Source: Deltaproteobacteria bacterium
GTDB taxonomy: Bacteria; Desulfobacterota; Desulfobacteria; Desulfobacterales; JAFDFH01
Direction: 5' to 3'
Length of the DNA: 6,413 bases
Assembly: GCA_019309945.1 (NCBI GenBank)
Contig: JAFDFH010000152.1
Coordinates: 1-6,413, forward strand
Shown here: piece by piece, positions 1-6,413 of the stretch
Numbering within the stretch: position 1 is the stretch's first letter
Layout: each line of letters starts with the position of its first letter
Position numbers and translations under genes: made by a program
Notes under the pieces: generated by a model
The model's database searches: none
What the model saw: the letters and a program-made list of their open reading frames with translations, nothing else
Told to the model about the DNA's origin: nothing

Positions 1-66
1 CCATTGATCCATTGCAAGAAGAATTAGAGACCTCCTCCCTAGCCTTCGGAGACAGATCGATAACCT

Positions 67-96
67 TTGACCTGAGCCCCTCATATCTTTTATTGT
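67..96 (+). promoter_or_regulatory. Possible promoter of the glycosidase gene
   Basis: TTGACC (67-72) and TATTGT (91-96) are separated by 18 bases, matching the sigma70 hexamers at 5 of 6 and 4 of 6 positions. Transcription would start near 103, about 35 bases before the ATG. The same stretch can also be read as a near match (AACCTTTG, 62-69) to the Bacteroidota -7 element TAnnTTTG, so the promoter type is unresolved. The rest of the 1-137 leader shows no gene that I can support. Confidence 0.3.
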
Positions 97-118
97 TATT
101 ACCTATGGATCCTTGCTT

Positions 119-125
119 GGAGGAG
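119..125 (+). promoter_or_regulatory. Shine-Dalgarno candidate for the glycosidase
   Basis: GGAGGAG lies 12 bases before the ATG at 138. The spacing is long, but no better ribosome binding site is seen, and the signal peptide independently supports this ATG. The alternative in-frame ATG at 105 lies upstream of this site and would bury the signal peptide. Confidence 0.5.
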
Positions 126-137
126 AAGCAATTCAGC

Positions 138-2594
138 ATGAAAACTAATAAATATCTGATTGTGTTAGCAGCCTTGATCCTGCTGCAGGCGTGTAAAACC
201 AAAGACACAACCCATGCTTTCAAAGACCAATACAATGTCGTCTGGGACACCCAAAGTGAAAACTCAAGCGGATCGATGCCCCTGGTAGGCGGCGATATCG
301 GCTGCAACGTGTGGGTCGAGAACGGCGATATCCTCTTGTACCTGCAGCGGAGCGGCAGTCTTGATGAGAACGGTGAATACCTGAAAATGGGGAGGTTCCG
401 CCTGAAGCTGAATCCCAATCCGTTTAAAGGAAGTACTTCTTTCCGTCAGGAATTAAAACTCGCCGACGGATATGTTGAGATCGAATCGAACAAAAAGGAA
501 GGCAGTGACACATTAAACGCACTGTTGAAGTTGTGGGTGGATGTATACGAGCCGGTGGTACATCTGGATGTGGAAGCCGGACAAAACACCGAAGTCACCA
601 TAGCCTATGAGAGCTGGCGCACCGAAAGCAAAGAGTTGTTGCCCATAAAGTTTGGCAGAGAGCGGTTCGGGGTCTTTAATCTCGAAGGGTACCCCGGCAA
701 AGTCATCCGGACAAAAGATCACATCGAACAAACCGAAAACGGAATCCTTTTTTACCACCGGAATCCCGAAGAAAAGCTGATACCCGAAGTTCTTATCAAA
801 CAGCAGGAACTGGAAGAGTTTTCGCATGAAATCACCGACGATTTAAAAAACCGCACATTTGGCGGATTTGTTTTTGGCAGCGGCTTTATTCCGGATGGAA
901 CAGGCGAAGGGAAATACCAGGTCACACCCTTTAAATCGTGGAAGCTGAAAAGTGAAGCGGCAAAAAAGAAACATCAGATTCTTATTGCCACACATATCGG
1001 GCAGACAGAAAAAATCGGGGAGTGGAGGGAAAAGCTTTTTGAAACCATTAAAACAGCGGCTGTAAGCCGGGAGAGATCATTTACAGAGACAATTTCATGG
1101 TGGAACCGGTTCTGGAACCGAAGCCATATTGTTATTCAGCCTGATGATCCCGATCCTTCCAACCCGGTTTGGCAAATGAGCCGCAATTACCAACTGTTCA
1201 GGTACCAGCTCGGGGGAAATGTTTTCGGGGAATATCCCACCAAGTTCAACGGAGGGAATCTCATTTTCGATCCGGTATTGGTGAATGAAGAGAGGCCGTA
1301 TGAACCTGACTGGCGTCAATGGGGTGGTGCTGTTTTTACCGCGCAAAATCAACGTTTATTGTACTGGCCCATGTTAAAATCGGGCGACTTCGATGCCATC
1401 CTGCCTCAGTTCGAACTGTACCGGAAGGGCCTGCCGGGTGCCGCCGCAAGGGTAAAAAAACACTTTGGCCATGCAGGCGCTGTTTACTGCGAATATACCA
1501 GCGTTCCCGGTATCGCTTTGGGCGATGGGTGGGGATGGGAGAACGAATACAATTACCGGATACGGGGTGAGGAAATACCGTTTGGCGACCCACGAGCAAA
1601 TGCAGCCATGGGATTTGGCGATCCGGTAGAAAAAGGGGTGATGGCCAATGGTGCGATAGCGTACCATTGGGAATCGCAGGTGGAACACGCCTATATGATT
1701 CTGGAATTTCACCGGTTTACCGGGGCCGACATCTCGGCGTATTTGCCTTTCATCGAACAATCGCTGATTTTTTTTGATGAACATTACCGGAAACGCCAGA
1801 AGATGCGCGACGGCAAAGAATTGGATGAAAGCGGGAAGCTGGTGATCTTTCCTTCGACTTCCTGCGAGTCGTACCGGGGAGCCAAAAATCCGGCTGATGT
1901 GATCGCCGGACTTCGGGCCTGTTTGACCAGTTTGCTTGAACTGGATGAGAAATATTTACCTGCTGAAAGAAAAGAGTATTATCGTGGATTTCTGAACAGG
2001 ATTCCGGATTACGCATACGGTGAAGTTGAGGGATTGCCAATAATTAATCCGGCTGAGGATTGGATTAGAGAATCAAACCAGGAGTTGCCCCAGTTTTACC
2101 CACTTTTTCCTTTTAATCAGTATCAGCTGGGCGACGATGAGATTCAGGTATTCAAAAACACCTATCGGTATGCACCTGAATTCCGAAAAGGAAAAATTCA
2201 AAGCTGGCACCAGGATGGTATCTTTTTCGCACGGATGGGAATGACTGAAGAAGCGGCGGATTACAACACCCGGAAATTGCAGGATAGTCAACGCAGGTTT
2301 CCCACTTTCTGGGGGCCGGGTCACGACTGGGTTCCCGACCATAATTGGGGCGGTTCGGGCATGATCGGGCTTCAGGAAATGCTGATGCAAACCGGGGATG
2401 ATAAAATAGTCCTTTTCCCCGCATGGCCCAAAGAGTGGGATGTGGATTTTAAGCTGCATGCGCCGGGTAATACCACGGTGGAAGCCAGCCTCGTGAATGG
2501 GGAAATAGAGTATCTCAAGGTTATCCCTGAATCACGACGCAAAGACCTTTTGGTGATGCTGGATAAGCGAGATTTGCCGGTCAGCGAGCAATAA
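138..2594 (+). CDS. DUF5703/GH95-like glycosidase lipoprotein
   Basis: Predicted exported (alpha/alpha)6-barrel glycoside hydrolase of the DUF5703 / GH95-like group, 818 residues. The start at 138 is chosen because it begins a lipoprotein signal: MKTNK, a hydrophobic stretch (7-16) and a lipobox LQAC with Cys19 as the lipidated residue. An N-terminal beta-domain (about 30-310) opens with YNVVWDTQSENSSGSMPLVGG, spanning 32-52 except that I quote only its characteristic VVWDTQS and GDIGCNVWV. The barrel spans about 315-740 (NYQLFRYQLGGN 350-361, FNGGN 370-374, WESQVEHAYMILEFHRFTG 511-529). The end resembles GH95: PDHNWGGSG (733-741), EMLMQ, then LFPAWPKEW. By analogy with GH95, E577 (in STSCES) is a candidate acid and D734 a candidate base, with N736 nearby; this is inference from motif position. 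The frame is intact, including a T8 run at 1768-1775. Substrate is unknown; an alpha-L-fucoside-type activity is only one option. It converges with the isomerase-fold gene. Family assignment is fairly sure, activity is not. Confidence 0.88.
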   Translation: MKTNKYLIVLAALILLQACKTKDTTHAFKDQYNVVWDTQSENSSGSMPLVGGDIGCNVWVENGDILLYLQRSGSLDENGEYLKMGRFRLKLNPNPFKGSTSFRQELKLADGYVEIESNKKEGSDTLNALLKLWVDVYEPVVHLDVEAGQNTEVTIAYESWRTESKELLPIKFGRERFGVFNLEGYPGKVIRTKDHIEQTENGILFYHRNPEEKLIPEVLIKQQELEEFSHEITDDLKNRTFGGFVFGSGFIPDGTGEGKYQVTPFKSWKLKSEAAKKKHQILIATHIGQTEKIGEWREKLFETIKTAAVSRERSFTETISWWNRFWNRSHIVIQPDDPDPSNPVWQMSRNYQLFRYQLGGNVFGEYPTKFNGGNLIFDPVLVNEERPYEPDWRQWGGAVFTAQNQRLLYWPMLKSGDFDAILPQFELYRKGLPGAAARVKKHFGHAGAVYCEYTSVPGIALGDGWGWENEYNYRIRGEEIPFGDPRANAAMGFGDPVEKGVMANGAIAYHWESQVEHAYMILEFHRFTGADISAYLPFIEQSLIFFDEHYRKRQKMRDGKELDESGKLVIFPSTSCESYRGAKNPADVIAGLRACLTSLLELDEKYLPAERKEYYRGFLNRIPDYAYGEVEGLPIINPAEDWIRESNQELPQFYPLFPFNQYQLGDDEIQVFKNTYRYAPEFRKGKIQSWHQDGIFFARMGMTEEAADYNTRKLQDSQRRFPTFWGPGHDWVPDHNWGGSGMIGLQEMLMQTGDDKIVLFPAWPKEWDVDFKLHAPGNTTVEASLVNGEIEYLKVIPESRRKDLLVMLDKRDLPVSEQ

Positions 2595-2664
2595 ATTGAT
2601 TTCACAATTGTTCTCAACATCACAAAGGAATTAATTTAACGTCTGGAATCTGAAGCAGCCTGAT

Positions 2665-4167
2665 CTAGACGACCCGTGCTTTCAGGCCGTTCAGCAGGCA
2701 GAAATCCTTCATCTGTTCTCCATAGTCTCCGTAAAAAAACAACTGGTGAAATCCGGGGAAGCTCAGGACATCCTGGTGGCTGTCAAACTTCAGCTTGACC
2801 GATACGACACAACCGCCGCTGGGGGGAACTTCCATGTTTCCTAAAACCGTGCCGACGGAGATCAGCGCTTCCGATGGCCCGGCCGCAGGGGAACCTTCGG
2901 CATCCTCGCTCGCAGCGGGTAAAAGGTCGACGCACGTGACGCGCTGCCCCTGACGCCACAGAGTCCGCGGCACGGCATCCCGGTTGCCGTGGTGATGCAT
3001 GAGATCGAATGGCTCCGGGGGCTCATGGAAGCCGTTAAGCCGCGTGGGACACGAACAGTGCGCCCCGATTATGGAGTCATCCGACGTGTCTGCCACAGGG
3101 TCCTGCTGGAATCCCGGGCGGCCGAACAGATACTGCACCATGATCTGCGAGGCAACGGCTCCGTAATCCGCCTCACAGGCTGCGGGAATGCCTTCATCAT
3201 TCATCCGGGACCATGAGATGCAGGGAAGGCTCACGGGCTCATGGGCCAGGGCACCCAGGCAATCCATGGTGATGGCATCAGCCCCTTCCCGCTCCAAAAT
3301 GCGACGAGCCACAAAGAAACTTTTTACACCGTTGACTACATCCTGCCGCGATGCCCCCGTCATCTTCCGGGCTCGGCGGATGAAATCATCCGCCATGGCC
3401 GAGATCTCTTCATTCTCCGGGAGGCGGTTATATTCCTCGATAAAGGTTCCGGCCGGGACATGGCGCAGCATAATTCCCAAATCGGCCAGAGGCATGTCAT
3501 ACCTGACATCGCCTTTGATGACCACACACCGGCTTCGCCTCATTTTGGCAGATGCACAGAGCATTTTCATACCGAAGGCGGCCTGCTCGAAATCGTTGGT
3601 GGAGTAGACCAGACAGCCAGGAGTCTCTGCCAATCGAGTGGTGTTGGTGGTAAAAGAAGTGCCCAAGGGAGAGAAAATAACCGACGGAACGGCGCTCTCA
3701 GCGACTCGGTATGCGGTGGGCCATGAGTGCTGCTGCCGATCAAGCATGACCAACACCAGGCCATCGACGCCTTCGCTCTCGGCTTCGCGAATCCAAGCCT
3801 GCGCTTCCTCTATGCTGTATATGGGTTCAGGCCGCAACACAAAATCAGCCTCCAGTCGGCGCGCTGTCTGGGACATCTCTTCCGTGTACATCCTGCGTGC
3901 CGCTTCCCCATCATAGACGGCCCCGGGCCACCACATACCGTACTCTTCTTCTCTTCTCACGAATGCGGCACGCAGTCGCGGCGTGTATGTCGACCCAGGC
4001 CCTGAAGCACGCACAGGGTTCAGCGCAGACAAAACATCTTCCCCGCGTTGTGAACATCCTTTCAATAGAACAGACCCGGCCAGCAATCCGGCCGAATCGC
4101 GGATGAATTCACGCCTGGAATAGGCGTGGCGGCAATGACTCTTTAAGGGGCACCGTCTCTCGCGCAT
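2665..4167 (-). CDS. Exported L-fucose/L-arabinose isomerase-fold lipoprotein (Tat)
   Basis: A 500-residue protein of the FucI/AraA-like ketol-isomerase fold (L-fucose isomerase-related). The N-terminus has a twin-arginine motif SRREFI (17-22), a hydrophobic stretch and LLKGC, with Cys38 a candidate lipidated residue; Lys at -2 is unusual for a lipobox. The region 60-310 fits the N-terminal and central Rossmann-like domains (GVDGLVLVMLD 133-143, ADAITMDCLGAL 296-307). The core continues PCISWSRMNDEGIPAACEAD (315-334), then FQQDP, GAHCSCP and, near the C-terminus, FPGFHQLFFYGDYG (470-483). Candidate metal or catalytic residues are E332, D356, H370 and H474. The E-to-D spacing of 24 equals that of Glu337 and Asp361 in E. 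coli FucI as I remember it. The start is fixed by an AGGAGG five bases upstream. Known family members are cytoplasmic sugar isomerases, so Tat export suggests a folded metalloprotein acting in the periplasm, or a non-catalytic sugar-binding role. The gene is GC-rich relative to its upstream neighbour. Confidence 0.85.
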   Translation of the reverse strand: MRERRCPLKSHCRHAYSRREFIRDSAGLLAGSVLLKGCSQRGEDVLSALNPVRASGPGSTYTPRLRAAFVRREEEYGMWWPGAVYDGEAARRMYTEEMSQTARRLEADFVLRPEPIYSIEEAQAWIREAESEGVDGLVLVMLDRQQHSWPTAYRVAESAVPSVIFSPLGTSFTTNTTRLAETPGCLVYSTNDFEQAAFGMKMLCASAKMRRSRCVVIKGDVRYDMPLADLGIMLRHVPAGTFIEEYNRLPENEEISAMADDFIRRARKMTGASRQDVVNGVKSFFVARRILEREGADAITMDCLGALAHEPVSLPCISWSRMNDEGIPAACEADYGAVASQIMVQYLFGRPGFQQDPVADTSDDSIIGAHCSCPTRLNGFHEPPEPFDLMHHHGNRDAVPRTLWRQGQRVTCVDLLPAASEDAEGSPAAGPSEALISVGTVLGNMEVPPSGGCVVSVKLKFDSHQDVLSFPGFHQLFFYGDYGEQMKDFCLLNGLKARVV

Positions 4168-4172
4168 CCTAT

Positions 4173-4178
4173 CCTCCT
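4173..4178 (-). promoter_or_regulatory. Strong Shine-Dalgarno of the isomerase-fold gene
   Basis: AGGAGG on the minus strand lies five bases before the ATG at 4167-4165. It is the best ribosome binding site in the window and decides the start. This start leaves 16 residues ahead of the twin-arginine motif, a normal n-region length for a Tat signal. Confidence 0.8.
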
Positions 4179-4189
4179 ACCTGCCCGAG

Positions 4190-4218
4190 ATTGTATGTAA
4201 AAAAAACGATCAGGTCAA
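4190..4218 (-). promoter_or_regulatory. Sigma70-like promoter of the isomerase-fold gene
   Basis: On the minus strand TTGACC (4218-4213) and TACAAT (4195-4190) are separated by exactly 17 bases, each matching the consensus hexamer at 5 of 6 positions. The spacer holds a run of eight T. The predicted start of transcription is near 4183, giving a leader of about 16 bases that contains the AGGAGG. The -35 hexamer sits within TTTGACCTGA, a decamer that also occurs upstream of the glycosidase gene at 66-75. Confidence 0.55.
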
Positions 4219-4245
4219 AATATTAGGTGTTAAGTGAATGTCACA

Positions 4246-4279
4246 GGTTCAACGCTGGTATCTGTTCCAGGATTGGACC
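4246..4279. other. Imperfect hairpin between the secreted-protein remnant and the isomerase-fold gene
   Basis: GGTTCAA (4246-4252) can pair with TTGGACC (4273-4279), and inside it CTGG (4255-4258) pairs with CCAG (4267-4270) around an 8-base loop, with a 2x2 internal loop between the stems. In plus-strand RNA the outer stem has one G-U pair; in minus-strand RNA this becomes a C-A mismatch. It starts 24 bases after the stop of the upstream minus-strand gene, but no U run follows it there, so it is not a standard intrinsic terminator. It could protect an mRNA 3' end, act as a weak terminator, or be chance. Confidence 0.3.
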
Positions 4280-4303
4280 CGACAATATCTCCCTTATTTT
4301 CCC

Positions 4304-5179
4304 TTACTTATTTTGGACTTGATCCCCAATAATATTTACACCCGTTTTTGAATTATTATTAAGCCGCAGAAATATAACAAGATCTGTTCCTTCAAGTTTA
4401 TGAATTAATCCCGCCTCCACATCCTTAAACTCTTCTCCGTTCACCAACACCTTAACACTATCTGCATTCCAGTTTCTAATGTAAAAAAGCAGAATTAATA
4501 ATAGGAGAATCCTTGCTTCCGTTTATTGTGATCTCGATCTTATTGGGTTTTTCTGTGCTGTTTTGAAACTGATAACATTTACTGCTTCTGTCATAACCTA
4601 AGAATACTGTACTTGAACCAATAACTGCTAATTCCGGTGCAAAAGCCCATGACCTTCCCATTTGTACCAATTGATCAAGATCCATATTGTTCATGCCGTA
4701 TAGACCACACCAATAGTACCTGTCACCATTTTCATGAATAACCGGATCAGAAATAGGAAAAGAAGTGCAATGAGAGGGACGGTCTGACATCCTTGTGGTT
4801 CTTCCGTCACAACGCGCTTGTCCAACCGAAAAATGGTTACATCCTCTGGCTTTTTCATAAGAACTGAGACTGCTATGTCTTATGAACATTTCATTTCCCG
4901 GCTCAAAACAAATAAATGGTTTGTTCTCCGATTTGAAATTGTATTGCTGTATTGTATAAGGGTAAGACTTATCCCAGCTGAAAGGGCCATATGGAGGACT
5001 GTTCGGATCATCTACAAACATGACTTTACTGGTGTTATGGTCATAGTCTGAGACATAGGTATGGAAGTCCCTTTCCCGTTTTTTTCAAAATCCCAATACA
5101 TTATTGGATCTTGAGCCCAAATAACTGCAGAGAAATTCAGCAGGATTACTATTAGTAAATAATTGATGGATCGGCGCAT
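4304..5179 (-). pseudogene. Secreted protein of unknown function, broken by two compensating frameshifts
   Basis: Three consecutive frame segments form one 291-residue protein. It starts at 5179 with a type I signal peptide: MRRSIN, a hydrophobic core, and likely cleavage after IWA22 before QDP. The first frame stops shortly after an A7 run (5079-5085); adding one A joins it to the main segment (HTYVSDYDHNTSKVMF onward). That segment hits a TAG at 4478-4476 just after a T6 run (4483-4488). Removing one T restores AFYIRNWNADSVKVLVNGEE and runs to the TAA at 4306-4304. The core has clustered motifs: FICFEPGNEMFIRH (89-102), GCNHFSVGQARCDGRT (113-128), DRPSHCTSFPISDP (133-146), YWCGLYGMN (156-164) and GRSWAFAPEL (175-184). 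I recall similar motif strings in secreted proteins of glycan-degrading bacteria but cannot name a family. The protein may lack an N-terminal part. It is AT-rich. It lies 69 bp after the propeller gene. Sequencing error is an alternative to real decay. Confidence 0.75.
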
Positions 5180-5186
5180 AACTTTT

Positions 5187-5193
5187 CACCCTC
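5187..5193 (-). promoter_or_regulatory. Ribosome binding site candidate of the interrupted secreted-protein gene
   Basis: GAGGGTG on the minus strand lies seven bases before the ATG at 5179-5177. It supports this start, and hence the reconstruction joining the signal peptide to the downstream frames. The Met at 5021, which begins the uninterrupted middle segment, has no such site before it. The 69-bp gap to the propeller gene shows no convincing promoter or terminator. Confidence 0.5.
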
Positions 5194-5248
5194 TATTATC
5201 AGATTTTTCATTCACTTCCAGGATATTTTACAGCCCTTTTTTATCCAG

Positions 5249-6413
5249 TTACTTTTTGGGGATGACGTTTTTAAGCAAAAACGCCTCATGAATGGTGTAT
5301 CGTGTCTCAAAAACAATCTTTTTTCCGTCCGGTGACCAGTGAGGCTGCAGCAGATGGCAGTCCTTGGGCAGCATGTCACCAAGTTTCAGCTCTGTCTGTT
5401 CTCCTCCTTCTGCCGGTAAAACGAACATCGTCTTGGGCCAGCCATCTTCCCAAGAAGCAAGGGCCAATATGAGCTTGTTATCTGGCGACCACGCCGGGGA
5501 CATAAATTCCGAACCCACTGTTTTGGCTTTGCCGGTTTCCATATCCAACACAACAAGCAAATTATTGTTTAGTGAGAATATAAGTTTCTTTGAGTCATGA
5601 GAAAACTTCATGCCTCTTATGGTACGCAATTTTTCATCCTCCGGAACACGGTAAATGACACGCTCCTCGCCGGAGTAAGGATTCCATTCGACGATTCCCG
5701 CGTGGGAGCCACTTTTTTCAAAAACAAAGGTTGATCCATCCGGTCCCCATGTACCTCCAAATCGGGATGGTATAGGCCATGTTTCCCATTCTGCGGTTTC
5801 GAGGTTCAATCGAAAAAGCCTGCGCACTTGCCCGCTACTCGATTCGTTGGGGACAAACATGGAAAAACCTAAACCGCTGCCGTCAGGCATCCAACTCAGG
5901 TCGGTAAGAAAACCCCTGTAGTTATCCGAGGGAATCTGATATTCCTTAGCTTCCCCTTTATCAGGAGAAATCACCACTATATATCCAGGGCCGGCCTTCT
6001 TTCTGGAGGCGAACGCCAGGTACTTCCCGTCAGGAGACCAGCGCGGACAGGAATTGCCGCCCGTGGGAGTATATTCCAGCATGCGAGCTTCGTCTGAAGG
6101 TTCCCCAGTCTTGGGATCAACGGGCATGAGGAAGATATCCCTGGGCATCACAAACATCGCGCAAGCGAGCCCCTTCGAGGTCCATTTGAGCAATCCTGTG
6201 TTCCCCATCTCACTCCTTATCATAAAGGGTTTTCCAGCGGGCTTGCCGTCCTTGACCCTCATCCCCCAGAGCGCCCGCCCCCCGTGACGGTTGCTAATGA
6301 AAGCGATATGTTTTCCATCAGGAGACCAGCAGACCTCCCTGTCATTGGCAGGATGAACCGTAAGATTCCCGACAAATATCCCTTTCACAGTCATAACTTT
6401 TACGTCATACGGC
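5249..6413 (-). CDS. TolB/PD40-type beta-propeller protein, 5'-partial
   Basis: The frame is open to the right edge, so the N-terminus lies outside the window; 387 C-terminal residues are visible. The Met at 6394 is internal, preceded by PYDVKV in the same frame, and has no ribosome binding site. Counting from that Met, seven WD40-like PD40 repeats are seen around the signature (W/F)SPDGK-x-(I/L)-x-F: at 23-32, 119-128, 168-177, 216-225, 264-273, 302-311 and 353-362. The fourth to sixth repeats are degenerate (GPDGS, SHDSK, SPDNK). Such repeats build a beta-propeller, as in TolB and the propeller domains of prolyl oligopeptidases, and usually bind proteins or ligands outside the cytoplasm. 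No peptidase domain follows; the protein ends IPKK soon after the last blade. An upstream domain or signal peptide cannot be judged. It is the first of three same-strand loci in the window. Fold assignment is firm, role unknown. Confidence 0.88.
   Translation of the reverse strand, partial: PYDVKVMTVKGIFVGNLTVHPANDREVCWSPDGKHIAFISNRHGGRALWGMRVKDGKPAGKPFMIRSEMGNTGLLKWTSKGLACAMFVMPRDIFLMPVDPKTGEPSDEARMLEYTPTGGNSCPRWSPDGKYLAFASRKKAGPGYIVVISPDKGEAKEYQIPSDNYRGFLTDLSWMPDGSGLGFSMFVPNESSSGQVRRLFRLNLETAEWETWPIPSRFGGTWGPDGSTFVFEKSGSHAGIVEWNPYSGEERVIYRVPEDEKLRTIRGMKFSHDSKKLIFSLNNNLLVVLDMETGKAKTVGSEFMSPAWSPDNKLILALASWEDGWPKTMFVLPAEGGEQTELKLGDMLPKDCHLLQPHWSPDGKKIVFETRYTIHEAFLLKNVIPKK

Noticed and set aside
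1..38. Start of a divergent minus-strand gene at the left edge
   Set aside because: GGAGGAGG on the minus strand (38-31) looks like a ribosome binding site, but the nearest ATG (12-10) is 18 bases away and only four codons would be visible.
12..137. Upstream extension of the glycosidase frame to the ATG at 12 or 105
   Set aside because: It would place 11 to 42 residues before a textbook lipoprotein signal peptide, and the GGAGGAG lies downstream of both of these ATGs.
1336..1784. Minus-strand open frames opposite the glycosidase
   Set aside because: They are antisense to conserved barrel motifs of the real gene and show no recognisable domain or ribosome binding site.
2595..2664. Bidirectional terminator between the convergent genes
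   Set aside because: GTCT at 2641 and AGAC at 2667 can pair, but the rest of the stem is irregular, it overlaps the stop of the minus-strand gene, and no U run follows.
3188..3726. Overlapping plus-strand open frames opposite the isomerase-fold gene
   Set aside because: They lie antisense to a gene with a clear fold, start and Shine-Dalgarno; their arginine- and proline-rich content is typical of antisense frames in GC-rich genes.
4476..5021. Stand-alone 181-residue gene on the minus strand
   Set aside because: There is no ribosome binding site before its Met, no export signal, and coding sequence clearly continues on both sides in shifted frames, so it is the middle part of a longer gene.
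5180..5248. Terminator or promoter between the propeller gene and the interrupted gene
   Set aside because: GGATA and TATCC can form only a 5-bp stem with a long loop, and the GATAAT near 5197 has no acceptable -35 element at the right distance.

Overview
The window holds four protein-coding loci, all with export signals or folds typical of exported proteins, and no RNA genes, CRISPR array or mobile element that I can see. It looks like an accessory carbohydrate-related region of a Gram-negative bacterium. Lipoprotein signals and gene types fit Bacteroidota or a PVC-type phylum (Planctomycetota, Verrucomicrobiota, Lentisphaerota). A sigma70-like promoter and a strong Shine-Dalgarno sequence before one gene argue a little against Bacteroidota. 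I cannot settle the phylum from sequence alone.

Layout, left to right. (1) Plus strand, 138-2594: an 818-residue lipoprotein related to the DUF5703 / GH95-like (alpha/alpha)6-barrel glycosidases. (2) Minus strand, 2665-4167: a 500-residue L-fucose/L-arabinose isomerase-fold protein that carries a twin-arginine signal and a lipobox-like cysteine, unusual for a fold normally found in the cytoplasm. It converges on gene 1 across a 70-bp gap and has its own promoter and ribosome binding site. (3) Minus strand, 4304-5179: a secreted protein of unknown function whose reading frame is broken twice, one base missing in an A7 run and one base extra in a T6 run. The two shifts cancel, so a 291-residue protein can be reconstructed with a clean signal peptide and a natural stop. 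Only its middle part is visible as an uninterrupted frame. (4) Minus strand, 5249 to the right edge: the C-terminal 387 residues of a TolB/PD40-type beta-propeller, 5'-truncated by the window.

The three minus-strand loci run propeller, interrupted secreted protein, isomerase-fold lipoprotein. Gaps are 69 and 136 bp, so they may be partly co-transcribed, but the promoter before the isomerase-fold gene suggests separate control. Base composition is uneven: gene 2 is GC-rich (sampled lines about 50-68%), gene 3 is AT-rich (about 37-47%), and genes 1 and 4 lie between. This points to a patchwork origin.

A working inference is that genes 1 and 2 handle glycans or sugars, possibly deoxysugars, in the periplasm or at the cell surface. 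No substrate can be read from the sequence. I see no firm evidence of a wholly new system. The points most worth a second look are the exported isomerase-fold lipoprotein with its apparently intact metal-site residues and the doubly frameshifted gene 3.
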